From: Hemibagrus wyckioides
Lineage: Eukaryota > Chordata > Actinopteri > Siluriformes > Bagridae
Direction of reading: 5' to 3'
Length of the DNA stretch: 64,000 bases
Assembly (NCBI RefSeq): GCF_019097595.1
Contig: NC_080715.1
Location: 29,409,355 to 29,473,354, forward strand
Positions 22,760 to 35,416 of this stretch are shown in pieces. Within the stretch, counting starts at the first letter, position 1, and the number at the start of each line of letters is the position of its first letter. The notes under the pieces are model-generated. The model made no database searches. It was not told the DNA's origin and was given only the letters and a program-made list of their open reading frames with translations. A program made the translations under genes and the position numbers.

Positions 22760-24907
22760 CAGTTGAATTTGAATGTTTTTTGAATGTAGGTGCTTGCATT
22801 GTCTGGCTTATGTCTCAAATAAGGAGCATTTTATGTTTTCGGTAACAGCCTGCATTTATTTTCAGACACACATGAAGAAAACTGGGAAAGGTGCTAGATG
22901 TCCACTGGAAAGTTCATGCTGATAACAAGCACACAGAAAAACCAGAACAACTGTGACTATAGATTAGAGACCTTTGTGACCTTTAATGCCTTTTTTGAAT
23001 AATTCTAATCTCCGCAGTGTTTCCTTCACTATTTCTTTTTCCACCACTGAGCCACTCAAGCTTTACTCATGAATTTTTGTTATTAAGGGCGCTCCTTGAG
23101 AAACCTCATTTACACTCCATTTCTGCTAAAAGTGTCCTTGATTATAGCGGCGCTCTGTTCGGGAAGGAGCGACGCCAAAGCGGATCAGAGAGCGAGAGAG
23201 AGGAAACAGCATTAGCTCTCTGTGGTTCACCACTTGGACCACTTTAATTCATTCCTCTGAAAAGACACACCATTAGTGCAGGGGAACATTCCGCTGTGAA
23301 TAACGTACGTTTTACCTCTTGTGGCCAAAGCAAAGGATTAAATTGCTATTATTGATGTTCCTTTTTTTCTGACCATGATCCAGCTTATTTATGGTAAACG
23401 AATGGGTTTGATATATGAGAAATTATCAGTTGTAGCTAATTCTAAAGTCTGAAGCACCTTCCCTGGCCTGAATTCTCTTCTGCGGCAAATAATGTTTATC
23501 AGGGCTCATGGGTGTTGTGTTTACTGCCAAGTCATCATCTACATTAACTGGAGCGGTTTATTTTTTAAGTAGGACGTCATCCCCGTAAGCAGTTGCTTTA
23601 GCATTGCTTACAAATTGCATCATGCTGATTAAAGATGCAGTAAAGAGAACAATAAGAGATGGCATAGATTCTCAGATGTTAATTGCACACGCATGAAGAA
23701 AGCAGACTTGGCATCCAGCAATTATAATCATTGCTTAGAGGAAATTTCGTTTGCAGTCACAAATTGCTTCCTGGGTTTAGGAAGATGACCAGGAATGGCG
23801 GTGTTGTTTTCAGGAAAGATCAGCATTGATTGTGTCAGTGGGATTTCTAGCTAGATGTGGTCAAAGCAATCAGGACTTGCTGACCCATTGTTTTGTGACA
23901 CTCGATGCTCTTAAAGATAATGACACAATGTTTGGTGAAATTTTCAAAATTAGCTAGATGAACTGTTTCTGTATTAAATTAACAAAAAAATCAAGAAAGT
24001 AAGTAATCGGTCTGCTATCAGGAGCACAGTAAGAGGGTCAGGATCTCAGTATAAAGTTGCTGTTGTGTAATAAAATTGTTAAATAAGCAGAAATGCAAAG
24101 CATCCAGGATTTCTAGGCTTCTCCATCCACTATTTTAGAAAACTGAGACATTCTGAGTTTTCATCAACCAGATTCTTTAACAGATCACTGAAATTTTTTC
24201 ATTCTCTTGTCATTTTGCTAAATAATTCTGTCTGTCCATCAGTCAAAATGAGCTCAAATTTCCAACAGATTTACCTTTGGTAGTGACTTTTGCAGATTTT
24301 TTTTCTTCCCCTGCACACACTGAAAAGGTGCCAGTAATGAATTTAGTGGCATAGAATTATAAAAGTAAAAAAAGCAAAGCTCACAGAGAGATGATAATGA
24401 CCAAATGACAAGTAAACGGTGGTACTGGTGAGCGCCTCTAGTAAAGCAGCTCAGCCACCGCAGAGACGCTCAACCTCTTTCTTTTTATAGTTTGCTATTT
24501 TGTACCTATACAGAAAAACATACAGTTTATTTCACATTCTTGTCATGCAGTCAGCTGGATCCTGGAAAAGTTAAGAAATCTTCTTAATCTTCTGGTTAAG
24601 AAACAAAGCTGAAATTTTCACTATTGGTGTTACTTTATCCTGGAAATACTGAGCATCCAGGATGTAATGCCATTACGGGAAGTCCACTACAGGACACCAT
24701 TACCATAAACACACACCGTTTTGACATTTCAGCATGGCTAATCCATTTACTGGGATGTTTTTGAGAAGCAGGAAACCAAAGGACAAAGAATACCATAAGC
24801 CTTAAATAAAGCCTGATCGTATCTGAGATATGCTAATGCCTCTTCATGTCATTAGTTGTGTATATTAAGTACCTGGATAACAAAATAAACACGGATATTT
24901 TATGTAC

Positions 24908-24910
<3 letters not shown>
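22760..24910. other. Unique region, possible conserved non-coding block
   Basis: About 2.1 kb without recognised repeats. 23040-23760 has balanced base composition and runs such as caaataatgtttatcagggc and gcatcatgctgattaaagat that look like developmental enhancer DNA. This is impression only. No exon recognised. Confidence 0.3.

Positions 24911-24952
<42 letters not shown>
24911..24952. repeat. (TA)n microsatellite, left of Tc1 copy 5
   Basis: About 20 TA units directly abutting the transposon. Confidence 0.95.
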
Positions 24953-24955
<3 letters not shown>

Positions 24956-25422
24956 CAGGTGAAGTGAATAACACTGATTATCTCCTCATCATGACACCTG
25001 TTAGTGGGTGGGATATATTAGGCATCAAGTGAATATTTTTTTCCTCAAAGTTGATGTGTTAGAAGCAGGAAACATGGGCAAGGGTAAAGATTTGAGCAAG
25101 TTTGACAAGGGCCAAATTGTGATAGCTAGACCACTGGATCAGAGCATCTCCAAAACTGCAGCTCTTGTGGGGTGTTCCTGATCTGCAGTGGTCAATATCT
25201 ATCAAAATATCCTTTAATTTTTTTAAGTATCATTTAAGCCCTGTAAGTTGTCCTCGCAACTTACAGGACTTAAAGGATCTTCTGCTAACATCTTGGTGCC
25301 AGATACCACAGCACACCTTTAGGGATCTAGTGGAGTCCATGCCTTGAGGGGTCAGGGCTGTTTTGGCAGCAAAAGGGGGACCAACACATCAGGCAGGTGG
25401 TCATAATGTTATGCCTTCGGTG
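24953..25422 (+). mobile_element. Tc1-like element, deleted with hairpin junction (D-x36-E family, copy 5)
   Basis: The right terminal repeat is present (ending at TA 25423-25424). The left one is lost at the (TA)n border, so the element starts at ggcaggtgaagtg. The DNA-binding domain region is followed by an inverted junction: tttaagccctgtaagttg (25233-25250) against caacttacaggacttaaag (25257-25275). It ends with the normal C-terminal codons (FRDLVESMP). No catalytic domain. Confidence 0.85.
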
Positions 25423-25423
25423 T

Positions 25424-25437
25424 ATACATATATATAT

Positions 25438-25506
<69 letters not shown>
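25424..25506. repeat. (TA)n microsatellite, right of Tc1 copy 5
   Basis: Long TA tract with one AA interruption near 25451. Confidence 0.95.
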
Positions 25507-25507
<1 letters not shown>

Positions 25508-26441
25508 TGTATATTTGATATTTGGTATTTTGTCTTCATAAGGCACCATTATAACGGCTGAAATTGTAAAACTGCTCCAGGAGATATAAGTAGATTGCTC
25601 TTTTCTTGCACCATATTGCATTACAAAGAATAAATCTATCCAGTGTAATGGCTCCTCTTTTTGACCAATTAGTGATGCTTGCTAAGATCGTCTCCCTGCG
25701 TTTTCTGACAGGTTCATTACTTTGCCATAGGCTTGGCTTGCTACTGTGGAATACAACTCTTTAATGAGAAGTATCATACTTTCTGTATGTTGAAGTATTG
25801 CTGCTTTTCTTCCAGTAAATACAAAGAAGAAGAACTCATTGAAAATGATCATAGCTCATAGACCATTTTTGGAGAATTGTCTTAATATTTTAAACGCTAT
25901 CTGTTATAATAATTTTGGCTTTGATCTTCCTGTTCTTACAGTTTACAGTTACATTTCAAGGGTACTTAGTAGTATATTAGTATACTAGCAGTACATAGTC
26001 TCAGCCTCAGACGTCATGCCCATGAACCGTCTGATACATATGGCACACAAAACTGGAAAAACTTCAAGAGTTTTGAAGTCGTCACCTGATTGGTTTGATG
26101 TGCCTCGATGTGTGTGTTGCATTTTTAACAGTCCTCCTGGAAACAAAGCCATCATGACTTCCCTCTACTTCCCACAAGAAGAAGGAAGCTGTAGTTGTTA
26201 TGACTGTGACAGTGAGCGCTTATAAGAATCAGCTAAACACTGGTTTTTCCAAATGATGTGAAGTTCACAGACTCATCGATCTGTTTTTGTATGGGCTTTA
26301 TGTTTTCACGCCCCTAAACATGGCGCCGTGATTTGTCACTTTACATGGGAGCTCTTGGGTGGTCCTTGTCCAATAAAAGCTGGTATGGAGTTCAGACCTT
26401 CTGCCATCATCCTGAATAGTTTGAACCCAGATCCTATGTGA
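25507..26441. other. Unique DNA
   Basis: No gene or repeat family recognised. Confidence 0.35.
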
Positions 26442-26506
<65 letters not shown>

Positions 26507-26524
26507 TGATGATGATGATGATGA
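26442..26524. repeat. (AAT)n / (ATG)n microsatellite
   Basis: About 20 AAT units followed by about six GAT units. Spurious poly-Ile/Ser/Leu frames arise from it. Confidence 0.95.
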
Positions 26525-27044
26525 CTGTTTGTCTCTCTCTGTATGGATAAGGAAACAAAAGCCATTCATCCCTTACAACTACACAGCAGAATCCCCAGTG
26601 CTGAATAAACACCTTGTTAATTGAACTCTTTTCACACTAATTTGTGTCCAATTGAACATATCCTATGAACATAATCAACATTCCTTTAAACCTGAAGATT
26701 TAGCTAGGCACCAAAGAGCATTTAATTACCGGAACACCAAATTTTGTCAATGGCTCAGTTAGCTAAATCAAACTGATTAAACTAACCCGAGAGAAGCGGC
26801 TCTTTAGACATAGTAGTAGCTGTCATTTTGCTCTTAGTGCTAAATCTCTCTGTTTAATTTAATTTTTGTATGGAAATAATCAATATTAAGTGCTAATGCT
26901 GTTATTTTTGTCTAGGTGATTGGAATGTGCTGTTTGAACATCCTGCTCCATTCCCATTTTTGTTGTTATAATAAAACTCCTCACTTCTGGGAAGAAGTAG
27001 GCTTCTTACATACAAGTGTGAGGAACGAGTTTATAAGTAACTCT
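26525..27044. other. Unique DNA
   Basis: Nothing recognised. Confidence 0.35.
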
Positions 27045-27729
27045 TCTGGGAAGGTGTTCCATTAGGTGTTCATTCAGCTAGTGAGATCAGACACTGATGA
27101 TGAAGGTGTGAGGAGGTCTGGGGTTCAGTCTGTGTTCCTGTTCATCCCAAAGGTCTTCAGTCGAGTTGAGTATAAACCGTATATAGATATACACTGATCA
27201 GGCATAATATTATGAGCACTGACAGGTGAAGTGAACAACACTGATTATATCCTCATCATGGCACCTGTTAGTGGGTGGGATATATTAGGCAACAAGTGGA
27301 CATTTTGTCCTCAAAGTTGATGTGTTAGGAAAAATGGGTAAGCGTAAGGATTTGAGCAAGTTTGACAAGGGCCAAATTGTGATGCCATTCAAATTGTCAT
27401 TCAGCTAGTGAAATCAGACGCTGATGTTGGAAGAGTGAGGAGGTCTGGGGTTCAGTCGGTGTTCTAGTTCATCCCAAGGTGTTCGAAGGAGTTGAGTCAG
27501 TGTCAGGGCTCTTTACCGGACACTCCAGTTCTTCCACTCCAACCTTCAACCTTCACACCATGGAGTCTTCCTGAAGCTTGTTTTGCTTTATGCACAGGAT
27601 CCTTGTCTTGCTGGAACAGGCTTCAACACAAAAGCATACAAATACATTCTGTACAGTTGTGTGCTTTGAAATTTTATTCATCCATTTGGTGTGATGGTCA
27701 GGTTTTCACATACTTTTGTCCATATTGTG
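27045..27729 (-). mobile_element. Tc1-related MITE interrupted by a Tc1 fragment
   Basis: The right end is ggacaaaagtatgtg (reverse), with TA at 27730-27731. Reverse-oriented internal blocks are typical of a fish MITE (ctgtacagaatgtatttgta, gttccagcaagacaaggatc). The segment with gaggaggtctggggttcagt occurs twice, at about 27065-27180 and 27395-27500, on either side of the Tc1 fragment at 27192-27383. Confidence 0.6.
27192..27383 (+). mobile_element. Tc1-like 5' fragment (D-x36-E family, copy 6)
   Basis: Begins after TA with CACTGATCAGGCATAATATT and runs through the leader and the first transposase codons ([17 protein letters not shown]), then stops. It lies inside the MITE. Confidence 0.85.
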
Positions 27730-29122
27730 TATTTCTACTGCACTCATCCATTGGTTTATGTGATTAGGTGAAATTAGGCTTTCTTGAGTTTAGCATAAAT
27801 ACAATAAGTGTGTATACAGTTACACAATATTGCAGATTAACTGCAGGTGAACTTGATGTGAACCGAGTCCTTAGGGACTCTGCTTAGATAAAGTTATCAG
27901 GCCAAAGCAAAGAATTAGAAGTGTAATGAGATGCAGCCATCTCAAGTACCTCAATATGCTAATACAGCAACACTAAGAGTCAGACTGTGAGATATAAAAT
28001 TCATAAAGGCAGTGAGTTCAGGGGTGTGCTGCTGAGAAGTGTAACCTGTTCTTCTAAATAAATATCCAGTCAATCACTTTTATGTTGTCTTTATAGGCGC
28101 AGGGAGATCCAGCAAATGCACGTTCAACACTGCAGCAAGTGTGAATCTAAACACACACACACACACACACACACATACGTTTTCTCGCAAAGCATCATTA
28201 CCCTCACCTGTATTTCAGCTGGAAAATCCCTGCTTGATGATTCGAGGATCCCGAGTCTACAGGGAAACATGGTTAAAACTCAAGTCGGGTGTGATTGATG
28301 CATTGTAAAGGGGCGATGCAGAGATATGGAAATCCTGTATTCGTATTCATAGGCGACTGTGGCTTATTTTTATAGGAGGCAGCTGCCTGCTCAGAGCTAC
28401 TGCAGCTAAAGTGTCAGCCACAGCAGACATAAAGAGGCCTCTCCCCCCCAAGTGCGCATTAAGTCATCAGTGTGACAAGTGAAATTACGTGCAGGTCACT
28501 GAAGCTGCTGGCAAATCTTTTGTGCGATGAAAACACTTCACACTGCTGATAACCGTTCGTAATGGCTTAAACTCAGTCAAGCATCCAGAGTCGGGAATAC
28601 ACCTTGAAAAGAAATGTATTGGGAACTTGAAGTCTCCGTGCTAAAAATGTCATCTGGTTGTTTAGAGTCATTCAGATGTTAGTCAACATAGAGGTTGCAC
28701 ATATGCAGCCTGATCTCATGGAAGATACCAAAGATGTCAGATATCATATCATAAGTTTGGACGTATAAGGAATACGTTGTATGAGTTCAAATAAAAGAGG
28801 ACGATGAGGTTTGATTTTAATTTTCCATGTCCTTTTCAAATCCTAGGCACATTGTAATTTTCTTAATTTGCACCAATTCTCTGTTTTGTTTGTGTCTCTA
28901 GCACCCTCTGTAGGCCATAAAGTCTGAAGAATGTCACTTATTTCTGTTACTTTAGTGCATGCATTCTCGCTGATTGTTAGTCACATGACCATAGAGGCCT
29001 TTTTTTTCCCTGTAAAACAACCTAAAGAACAGCATGATTCAAGATCTTCCATCATTTGCATGTGTGTTTCTTGGAAAAGCTTTATTTGGAAAATTATTTC
29101 TGCAGCTGTTTCATTGCATTTC
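27730..29122. other. Unique DNA with an (AC)n microsatellite
   Basis: (AC)n at 28150-28175. The rest is non-repetitive. 28310-28520 is GC-richer and might be regulatory; no exon recognised. Confidence 0.35.
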
Positions 29123-29437
29123 TGTCAGGACCTACTGGGACAATTCCCTGCCAGACCACTAGAGGGGGTGCTGGCAGGTGTGTGGCTATACCTTGTTGAA
29201 GATTGTGTGTATTTTCGCATGTTTCCAATTACTCCTAATGTTTGGCCTTGTTTAAACTCTCCTTTTTGTGTGCGTCTTGGTCAAGCCATTGTTATGTTCG
29301 TTTTTTTAGTTTCTATTATGTTTGTTTAGGTTGTGCCTTCATACGCCGTGTAGTTTGTTATTTTGGCTGATAAAAACAGGGACTGTTTTTGTACTGCACC
29401 TGGGTCTGACTGGCTGGGTTTCTCCGAAAGTGTGACA
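29123..29437. mobile_element. Solo LTR
   Basis: 315 bp starting TGTCA and ending TGACA, an inverted tip as in retroviral-type LTRs. It is bordered by an exact 5-bp duplication ATTTC at 29118-29122 and 29438-29442. No internal retroelement region follows, so this is most simply a solo LTR left by LTR-LTR recombination of a Ty3- or ERV-type element. The open frame at 28931-29329 merely runs into it. The superfamily cannot be settled from the LTR alone. Confidence 0.7.
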
Positions 29438-30183
29438 ATTTCATATTTGTTTATTTCAATTACAAATTTGTAGCGTAAAAATGATTTTGGAATGCAACAT
29501 TTAAGTATGATAAACCGTAAGTTCCAAGCAAAAATGGTAAAAGTCGAGACACAGATTAAAATAAGAATGGAGTTAAGATTGCAACACTTCTCCAAGAAGG
29601 TAAAAAAAAAAATGTTAATCCACTGATTGGTTAAGAAGTTTCCAGAATGTTGCCGCTCAGCTTCCTACACTGATGTTATAGATCACTAGATATTTTTTTC
29701 ATTTTAATTATAACTCAAATTATAAGTTTAATTGTTTTTCTTTAATCAGTTATGTGGTCCATGTTTGAACCTGCTCTTGAATGACACAAAAGATCTGTGA
29801 GGAAGCCAATATGGTGGCCAAGGCAACAAACTGCACTAGAAGGACTTTGTTTTCAGCTGCAGTTTCTTATTCTACAATAATTTCATCAGGAGAATTTTCC
29901 CAGCCACCTCTAGGAATGGGAATAATTGGGATCTGCCAGGTCGTCATTCATTGTTTCCCAGAGCACCAATCAACACACCCACTCTCCTTCAGTCCTGGCA
30001 AAACTCTCAAAAAGTCATTTTCAGTATCCTCACCTGTTTCAAAGGGTGTCAGGTTTGGCTCTTTACTGCAGGAGATAGGACGGATCCGATACTCTCCCGC
30101 CTGAATCCCAGATAGAGAAAGTCCTAGAAAATCTGGGTTTGTGCACACCACCATGGTCACATACATTTATTGTTTTTATTATA
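29438..30183. other. Unique DNA
   Basis: Contains open frames (29781-30104 plus, 29948-30166 minus) without family resemblance or splice support. Confidence 0.35.
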
Positions 30184-30716
30184 CAGTGGAACCTCAGCAT
30201 ATGAATTAAATTTGTTCTGGAGCTGAAAATACGTATTGTGATACAAATTTTCCCATAAGAAATAATGTAAATGCAGATAATCCGTTCCAGCTACCCAAAA
30301 ATATTACCAATATTACTAATTTCCAAGGGTCAAGGGTCCTCACAGGAAGTCGTGCCACCAAACTTGGGCTAAAGATAGAACAGACCACCCACGCCAACAG
30401 TCTGTCAATAAATAAACGTGTTAAAAATAACCTTTTGAATGCATGCCGAAGGCAACATTGGTGTCATGGGTTTACTCTTTCGAAACAGCTTTTGCTAACT
30501 GAAAAAATTCGTAAACTCACTTCGGTTGGCTTCACTTGACTTTCCACTGACGCAAACAAGTTTTGAGAGGCTCCAGGACATATGCACAACTTAGCCGGTG
30601 TTCGGTTCGTTTGTATGCTGAAAATGCTTCATATTCTGAAGCAAATTTCTTGCAAAATTTTCATTCTTAAGGCATAAATTTGTAAGGGGGGACACCCGTA
30701 TGCCGAGGTTCCACTT
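30184..30716 (-). mobile_element. pogo/Tc2-like non-autonomous element, copy 2
   Basis: Same family as 14683-15258 in the opposite orientation: CAGTGGAACCTCAGCATA at the left, ccgaggttccactt at the right, TA on both sides (30182-30183, 30717-30718). Confidence 0.8.
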
Positions 30717-30718
30717 TA

Positions 30719-31169
30719 TTCCATTCCAAAGGCAAATATATGTATGCAACCTATGGATTGTAGGTATTTAAGGGGAGAACCATGGCACCACAAATGCTCA
30801 TAGCAAATGAGTGACAGAATCCTCAGTGATACAGCACTTTGGAAAACAAGATGCTTTGATTATTTATTAAAAAAGTTCAAGCATTTAACATGGGAAAGGG
30901 GGGGAGAAAGAAACAAGCCCAGTTAATTAACAAGAGTCAACTGTGTTTCTTTTGGATAGTAATGTTTGTGTAATGTGTGCTGATGCGGATCACATCATTA
31001 ACTCGTGGATTTATTTTGCGCTATTACTGCATCATAGGTGAATGTAAAGTGAGCCCATTTAATCATCCCGTGAAATTACACTTTTAGGTTTACTTTTTTT
31101 TTTAAAGCCTCCATGGCAACTGTATTTGCAAAGTCTGCAAAGGATCTCTCTCTCTGTCTTTTATATATA
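30719..31169. other. Unique DNA
   Basis: Nothing recognised. Confidence 0.4.
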
Positions 31170-32094
31170 CACAAACCATAACATTATGACCACCTGCCTA
31201 ATATTGGGGAGAGCCTTTTGCTGCAAAACAGCCCTGACCCATCAAGGCATGGGATCCACTAGATCCCTGAAGGTGTGCTGTGGTATCTGGCATCAAGATG
31301 TTAGCAGCAGGTCCTTTAAGGCCTGTAAGTTGCGAGGTGGGGCCTCCATGGACTTGTTTGTCCAGCACATCCCACAGATGTTGGATTGGATTGTGATCTG
31401 GGGAATTTGGAGGCCAAGTCAACACCTCAAACTGGTTGTTGTGCTCATCAAACCATTCCTGAACCATTTTGCTTTGTGGCACGGCGCATTATCCTGCTGA
31501 AAGAGACCACAGCCATCAGGGAATACCCTTTCCATGAAAGGGTGTACATGGTCTGCAACAATGCTTAGGTAGGTGGTACTTGTCAAAGTAACAGCCACAT
31601 GGATGGCAGGACCCAAGGTTTCCCAGCAGAACATTGTCCAAAGCATGACACTGCCTCCGCCAGCTTGCCTAGTGCATCTTGGTGCCATGTGTTCCCTAGG
31701 TAAGCGATGCACATCCACCCAGCCATCCACATGATGTAAAAGAAAACTTGATTCATCAGACGAAGCCACCTTCTTCCATTGCTCTGTGGTCCAGTTCTGA
31801 GGCTCACGTCCCCATTGTTGGCACTTTCAATGGTTCACAGGGGTCAACATGGGCACTCTGACTGGTCTGCGGCCCTTATGCAACAAACTGTGATGCATGT
31901 GTTCAGACCGGGAACCCCCCCAATCTCGTGCAAATCGTTACGCTTGTCCATTTTTCCTGCTTCTAACACATCAACTTTGAGGACAAAATGTTCACTTGCT
32001 GCCTAATATATCCCACCGACTAACAGGTGCCATGATGAGGAGATCATCAGTCTTATTCACTTCACCTCTCAGTGCTGATAATGTTATTATGATG
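31170..32094 (-). mobile_element. Tc1-like element, nearly full length with deletions (D-x36-E family, copy 7)
   Basis: Both ends are recognisable but degraded (caaaccataacattatgacc at the left, gataatgttattatgatgta at the right). About 0.92 kb against 1.17 kb for the copy at 4717; the missing part is mainly between the DNA-binding and catalytic domains. Confidence 0.85.
31242..31951 (-). pseudogene. Tc1-like transposase pseudogene
   Basis: Start codon at 31951 (MDKRNDLHE). Catalytic blocks follow: SSDESSFLLHHVD (first Asp kept), FQQDNAPCHKAK (second Asp kept), NSPDHNPIQHLWDVL (third position Gln, codon 31381-31383). At least one frameshift separates the blocks and much of the N-terminal half is deleted. 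It shares the Glu-to-Gln change with the copy at 4797-5743. Confidence 0.85.
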
Positions 32095-32382
32095 TATATT
32101 CATATTACAAAGAAAGAGAGAGAGGTGCATTACAAGCTTCATGCATGTCGGTGGATTTGTGAAACACATCGTAGTTGGATGATAGAATTGAATTGCCAGG
32201 TTTACAGATTTTCATATCAGATTGCCTTAGTTTACAAGTGAGTTCTCAGGGAAAACGATTACCGCATTTTCAGTGAATCGAATAAGTAAAAATATAAAAA
32301 ATAACCTTCAAACTGTGATTTTGATGATTCCCAGTGTTGATTCTGTAGCATTTGCTTTCTGGGGCTGTTGCATTAAACCAGA

Positions 32383-32423
<41 letters not shown>

Positions 32424-33606
32424 CCATTTTCTTACTGTGATCAAGGACTACAGATGCAATTCCACAGAAGAAACCTCAGAAATCTGCGAGTGAAATGAAT
32501 GAGAAGACATTAAACACCTATTTAATATTGTGTTCTGAATGTTAAACTTGCAGTCGCTGAAGGAATAATGACTAAATGTAAGAAATAAATGAATGGCGCA
32601 AATGAGTCATGGACGTGTGCGCCATCTCGCTGAAAACTCAACCATGATGCAGGGAACATGTTACATGGAGCAGTTTTTTGCTCCTAAGTGACTTATGAGT
32701 TGCGATTGGCAGAAGAACAGAAACATTTTCAGGAACTATATAACCAGCTGTTATTTATTATTGCCATTTTCATTTAAACTTAGTGTGGTCACAGTGTGCT
32801 CTGTTCTGCAGACCCTGATATTATTTTAGTAAGTACTTAATAGCAAATATTTTTGCTCAGAAATTAGTAAAATTAGTGTGAATGGATCGTACAAAATGCA
32901 GATGAAATTTTAATAAATTGACATATTTTTTCATACAAATGTAAAAGAAGTGAGAGTAAGAGTTTGTCTTTTATGGGTTGAGGTTAGTTTTTACTGGTCT
33001 GTGTAATGAAAATAGATACCAAATCATATACTGGTGCAGCAAGTAAGTTGGTGCCACTAGGAGTAGTTAAAAATGCTTTTTTATTACTGGTTTATCACAT
33101 TAAGGTCATCTCTGACATCTGGCCATGTCACTGTGTTCCTTTTATCACCGACTCCATGGTTTCATGACTAAACTTGAAATTAAGAGCCCAACAGGGTGTA
33201 GAGTATAGAGTGGAAGAAATGCTAGAGATCTCAGACTGCTTTAAAACAAAACTAACAAAACAATACAAAAAGAATCTACAACCGGTGATTAGATCTTAGA
33301 ACTGAATCGAACTGAAAACTTTTTTTAATCACATTCTCATTATATCAATCTTATGAGCTCTATACAACAAATTATAAATTCTCAATTTTTGCCAATTTCT
33401 TTTTTTTATTTCTTTTATTTTTTTTTTAGTTTAATTTAGTTTACTATGGATTTTCAATTCAAAAAAAATTTTCTTTACTTTTCTATCCTTAATTAGTAAG
33501 AGAATAACAACAAAACAAAACAAAAACAGAAAATACTTTTATAAGACTTATGTTTGTCCTTTGTTTAATTAAAAGTCAGTTTCATTACCCTGTCACACAC
33601 TAAATA
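32095..33606. other. Unique AT-rich DNA with a (CT)n microsatellite
   Basis: (CT)n at 32386-32421, poly-T tracts around 33400-33430. No gene or repeat family recognised. Confidence 0.4.
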
Positions 33607-34078
33607 CACTATATTGCCAAGGTTTTGGGACACCCCTCCAAATCATTGAATTCAGATTCAGGGGTTGGGCTCCAGTGAAAGGAACTCTTAATGCTTCATT
33701 ATACCAAGACATTTTGGACAATTTCATGCTCCCAACTTTGTGGGAACAGTTTGGGGATGACCCCTTCCTGTTCCAACATGACTGCACACCAGTGCACAAA
33801 GCAAGGTCCATAAAGACATGGATGAGTGAGTTTGGTGTGGAGGAACTTGACTGTCCTGCACAGAGTCCTGACCTCAACCTGATAGAACACCTTTGGGATG
33901 AATTGAGCTCAGTGCCTGACCTCACAAATGAGCTTTAAAGGAATGGTCAAAAATTCCCATAAACACACTCCTTGTTGAAAGCCTCGCCAGAAGAGTTGAA
34001 GCTGTTATAGCTGCAAAGGACAGGCCAACTCCATATTACATTCATGTTTGATGTGCACATAAAAGCAGGCGTCCTAAA
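33607..34078 (+). mobile_element. Deleted element of the CACTATATTG Tc1 family
   Basis: Left end CACTATATTGCCAA after TA (33605-33606). The leader is joined to the catalytic half of the transposase: [20 protein letters not shown] then [12 protein letters not shown], with Asp and Glu at D-x34-E spacing. The DNA-binding half is missing and the end is frameshifted. The right terminal repeat is absent; the sequence passes straight into a (TA)n tract. Confidence 0.8.
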
Positions 34079-34084
<6 letters not shown>

Positions 34085-34155
<71 letters not shown>

Positions 34156-34195
34156 TTTATGTAACCTCACACACACACAAACACACACACACACA
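34085..34195. repeat. (TA)n then (CA)n microsatellite
   Basis: TA 34085-34152, CA-rich run 34168-34195. Confidence 0.95.
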
Positions 34196-34287
34196 TGACC
34201 TATATTACCTATTTGTTGAACGATGCTGTGCTAATATTTACTTGATACTTATGGTTGGTATGATCCAAGTGGGTGGAGACTCTGCTT

Positions 34288-34389
<102 letters not shown>

Positions 34390-35416
34390 CTTTATAAGCA
34401 TGGTCTTCAGTTGAGATGACATCTGTGACATCTTTGCTAGCTGGAGTGTAAATTGTGATCAGTGAGCTAGAAGGAACATTAGCCAAGTTCTTCTCTTCAT
34501 AGTTCTTCTTTTCTTTTTTTTTTAGTAACTATTTTTAGACACTAGAAAAACAAGCTTACACTGCCGTGCTATTGCAGCTGAGCCATCTTTTTTTTTTTTT
34601 TTACACAGAGAGCCTCATCACAATTATTACTTGTGTGTTAATCAAAGTTATTAATATATAAAATGTTACCAAACCCTGCTATCTAGCATGGCTAGAACAC
34701 TTTAGATCTAACAGCTGTAAATGTTTTGGTATGATGTTTTGCGATAATAAGTTGGAAACAAGCATGAATGAATGAATAAGTGCATGAATGAATAATCTGG
34801 ATTTCTCACTGACATACAGCAAGTCCCTCAGTGGACGCTGCTCTTGCTGTAAAACATCTTCCCTTTCGACCTTGGCATGAACTCCTTGTGTTTTTTTTTC
34901 TAGTCTGAATTATTTTTTACAAGTGCCAAATGAATAATTACTAATAGATATTTTTGTGTTGCGATGGTGCAGCATCCTGAAAACCTTTAGAAGAGCAGCG
35001 GTAGAATAACAATGTGCTAATTATCATAGGCATTGTCCTTTTCCTACATTGCTCTATGCGCAACCCAAAGAAGTCTGCATGCTGAGATAAAGAACTGAAG
35101 TGTGAAATCATCATTAACGAGGAAGTCTGAAGAGAAAGCCATGAGATTCACACTCCAAGAGGAACCTTCTATCTCTTCTAATGAATGCTATCAAAGCTTG
35201 GAGAGGATCGCAGCATTGTTGAACAAAGATTAGATAAAACCTCGGGAAACTGTTATATCTCTTATATTTTGTTATAACTTTTTTTTCTGTTTGGAAAAAA
35301 GATGAATATGGAAATACACTTTTTAATTTAGAACACAGATTCTTCTGGTGAGATTAGAAACTTTATCTTTAAAGCATGTGTGTATCTGTGTGTGTGTGTG
35401 TGTGTAGCAGACTTGC
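34390..35416. other. Unique DNA beside the ABCA relic
   Basis: No repeat family recognised. 34980-35240 is non-repetitive and of balanced composition. Confidence 0.35.

Noticed and set aside
28931..29329. 132-codon plus-strand open frame
   Set aside because: It has no family resemblance and runs into the solo LTR; hydrophobic residues come from T-rich codons.
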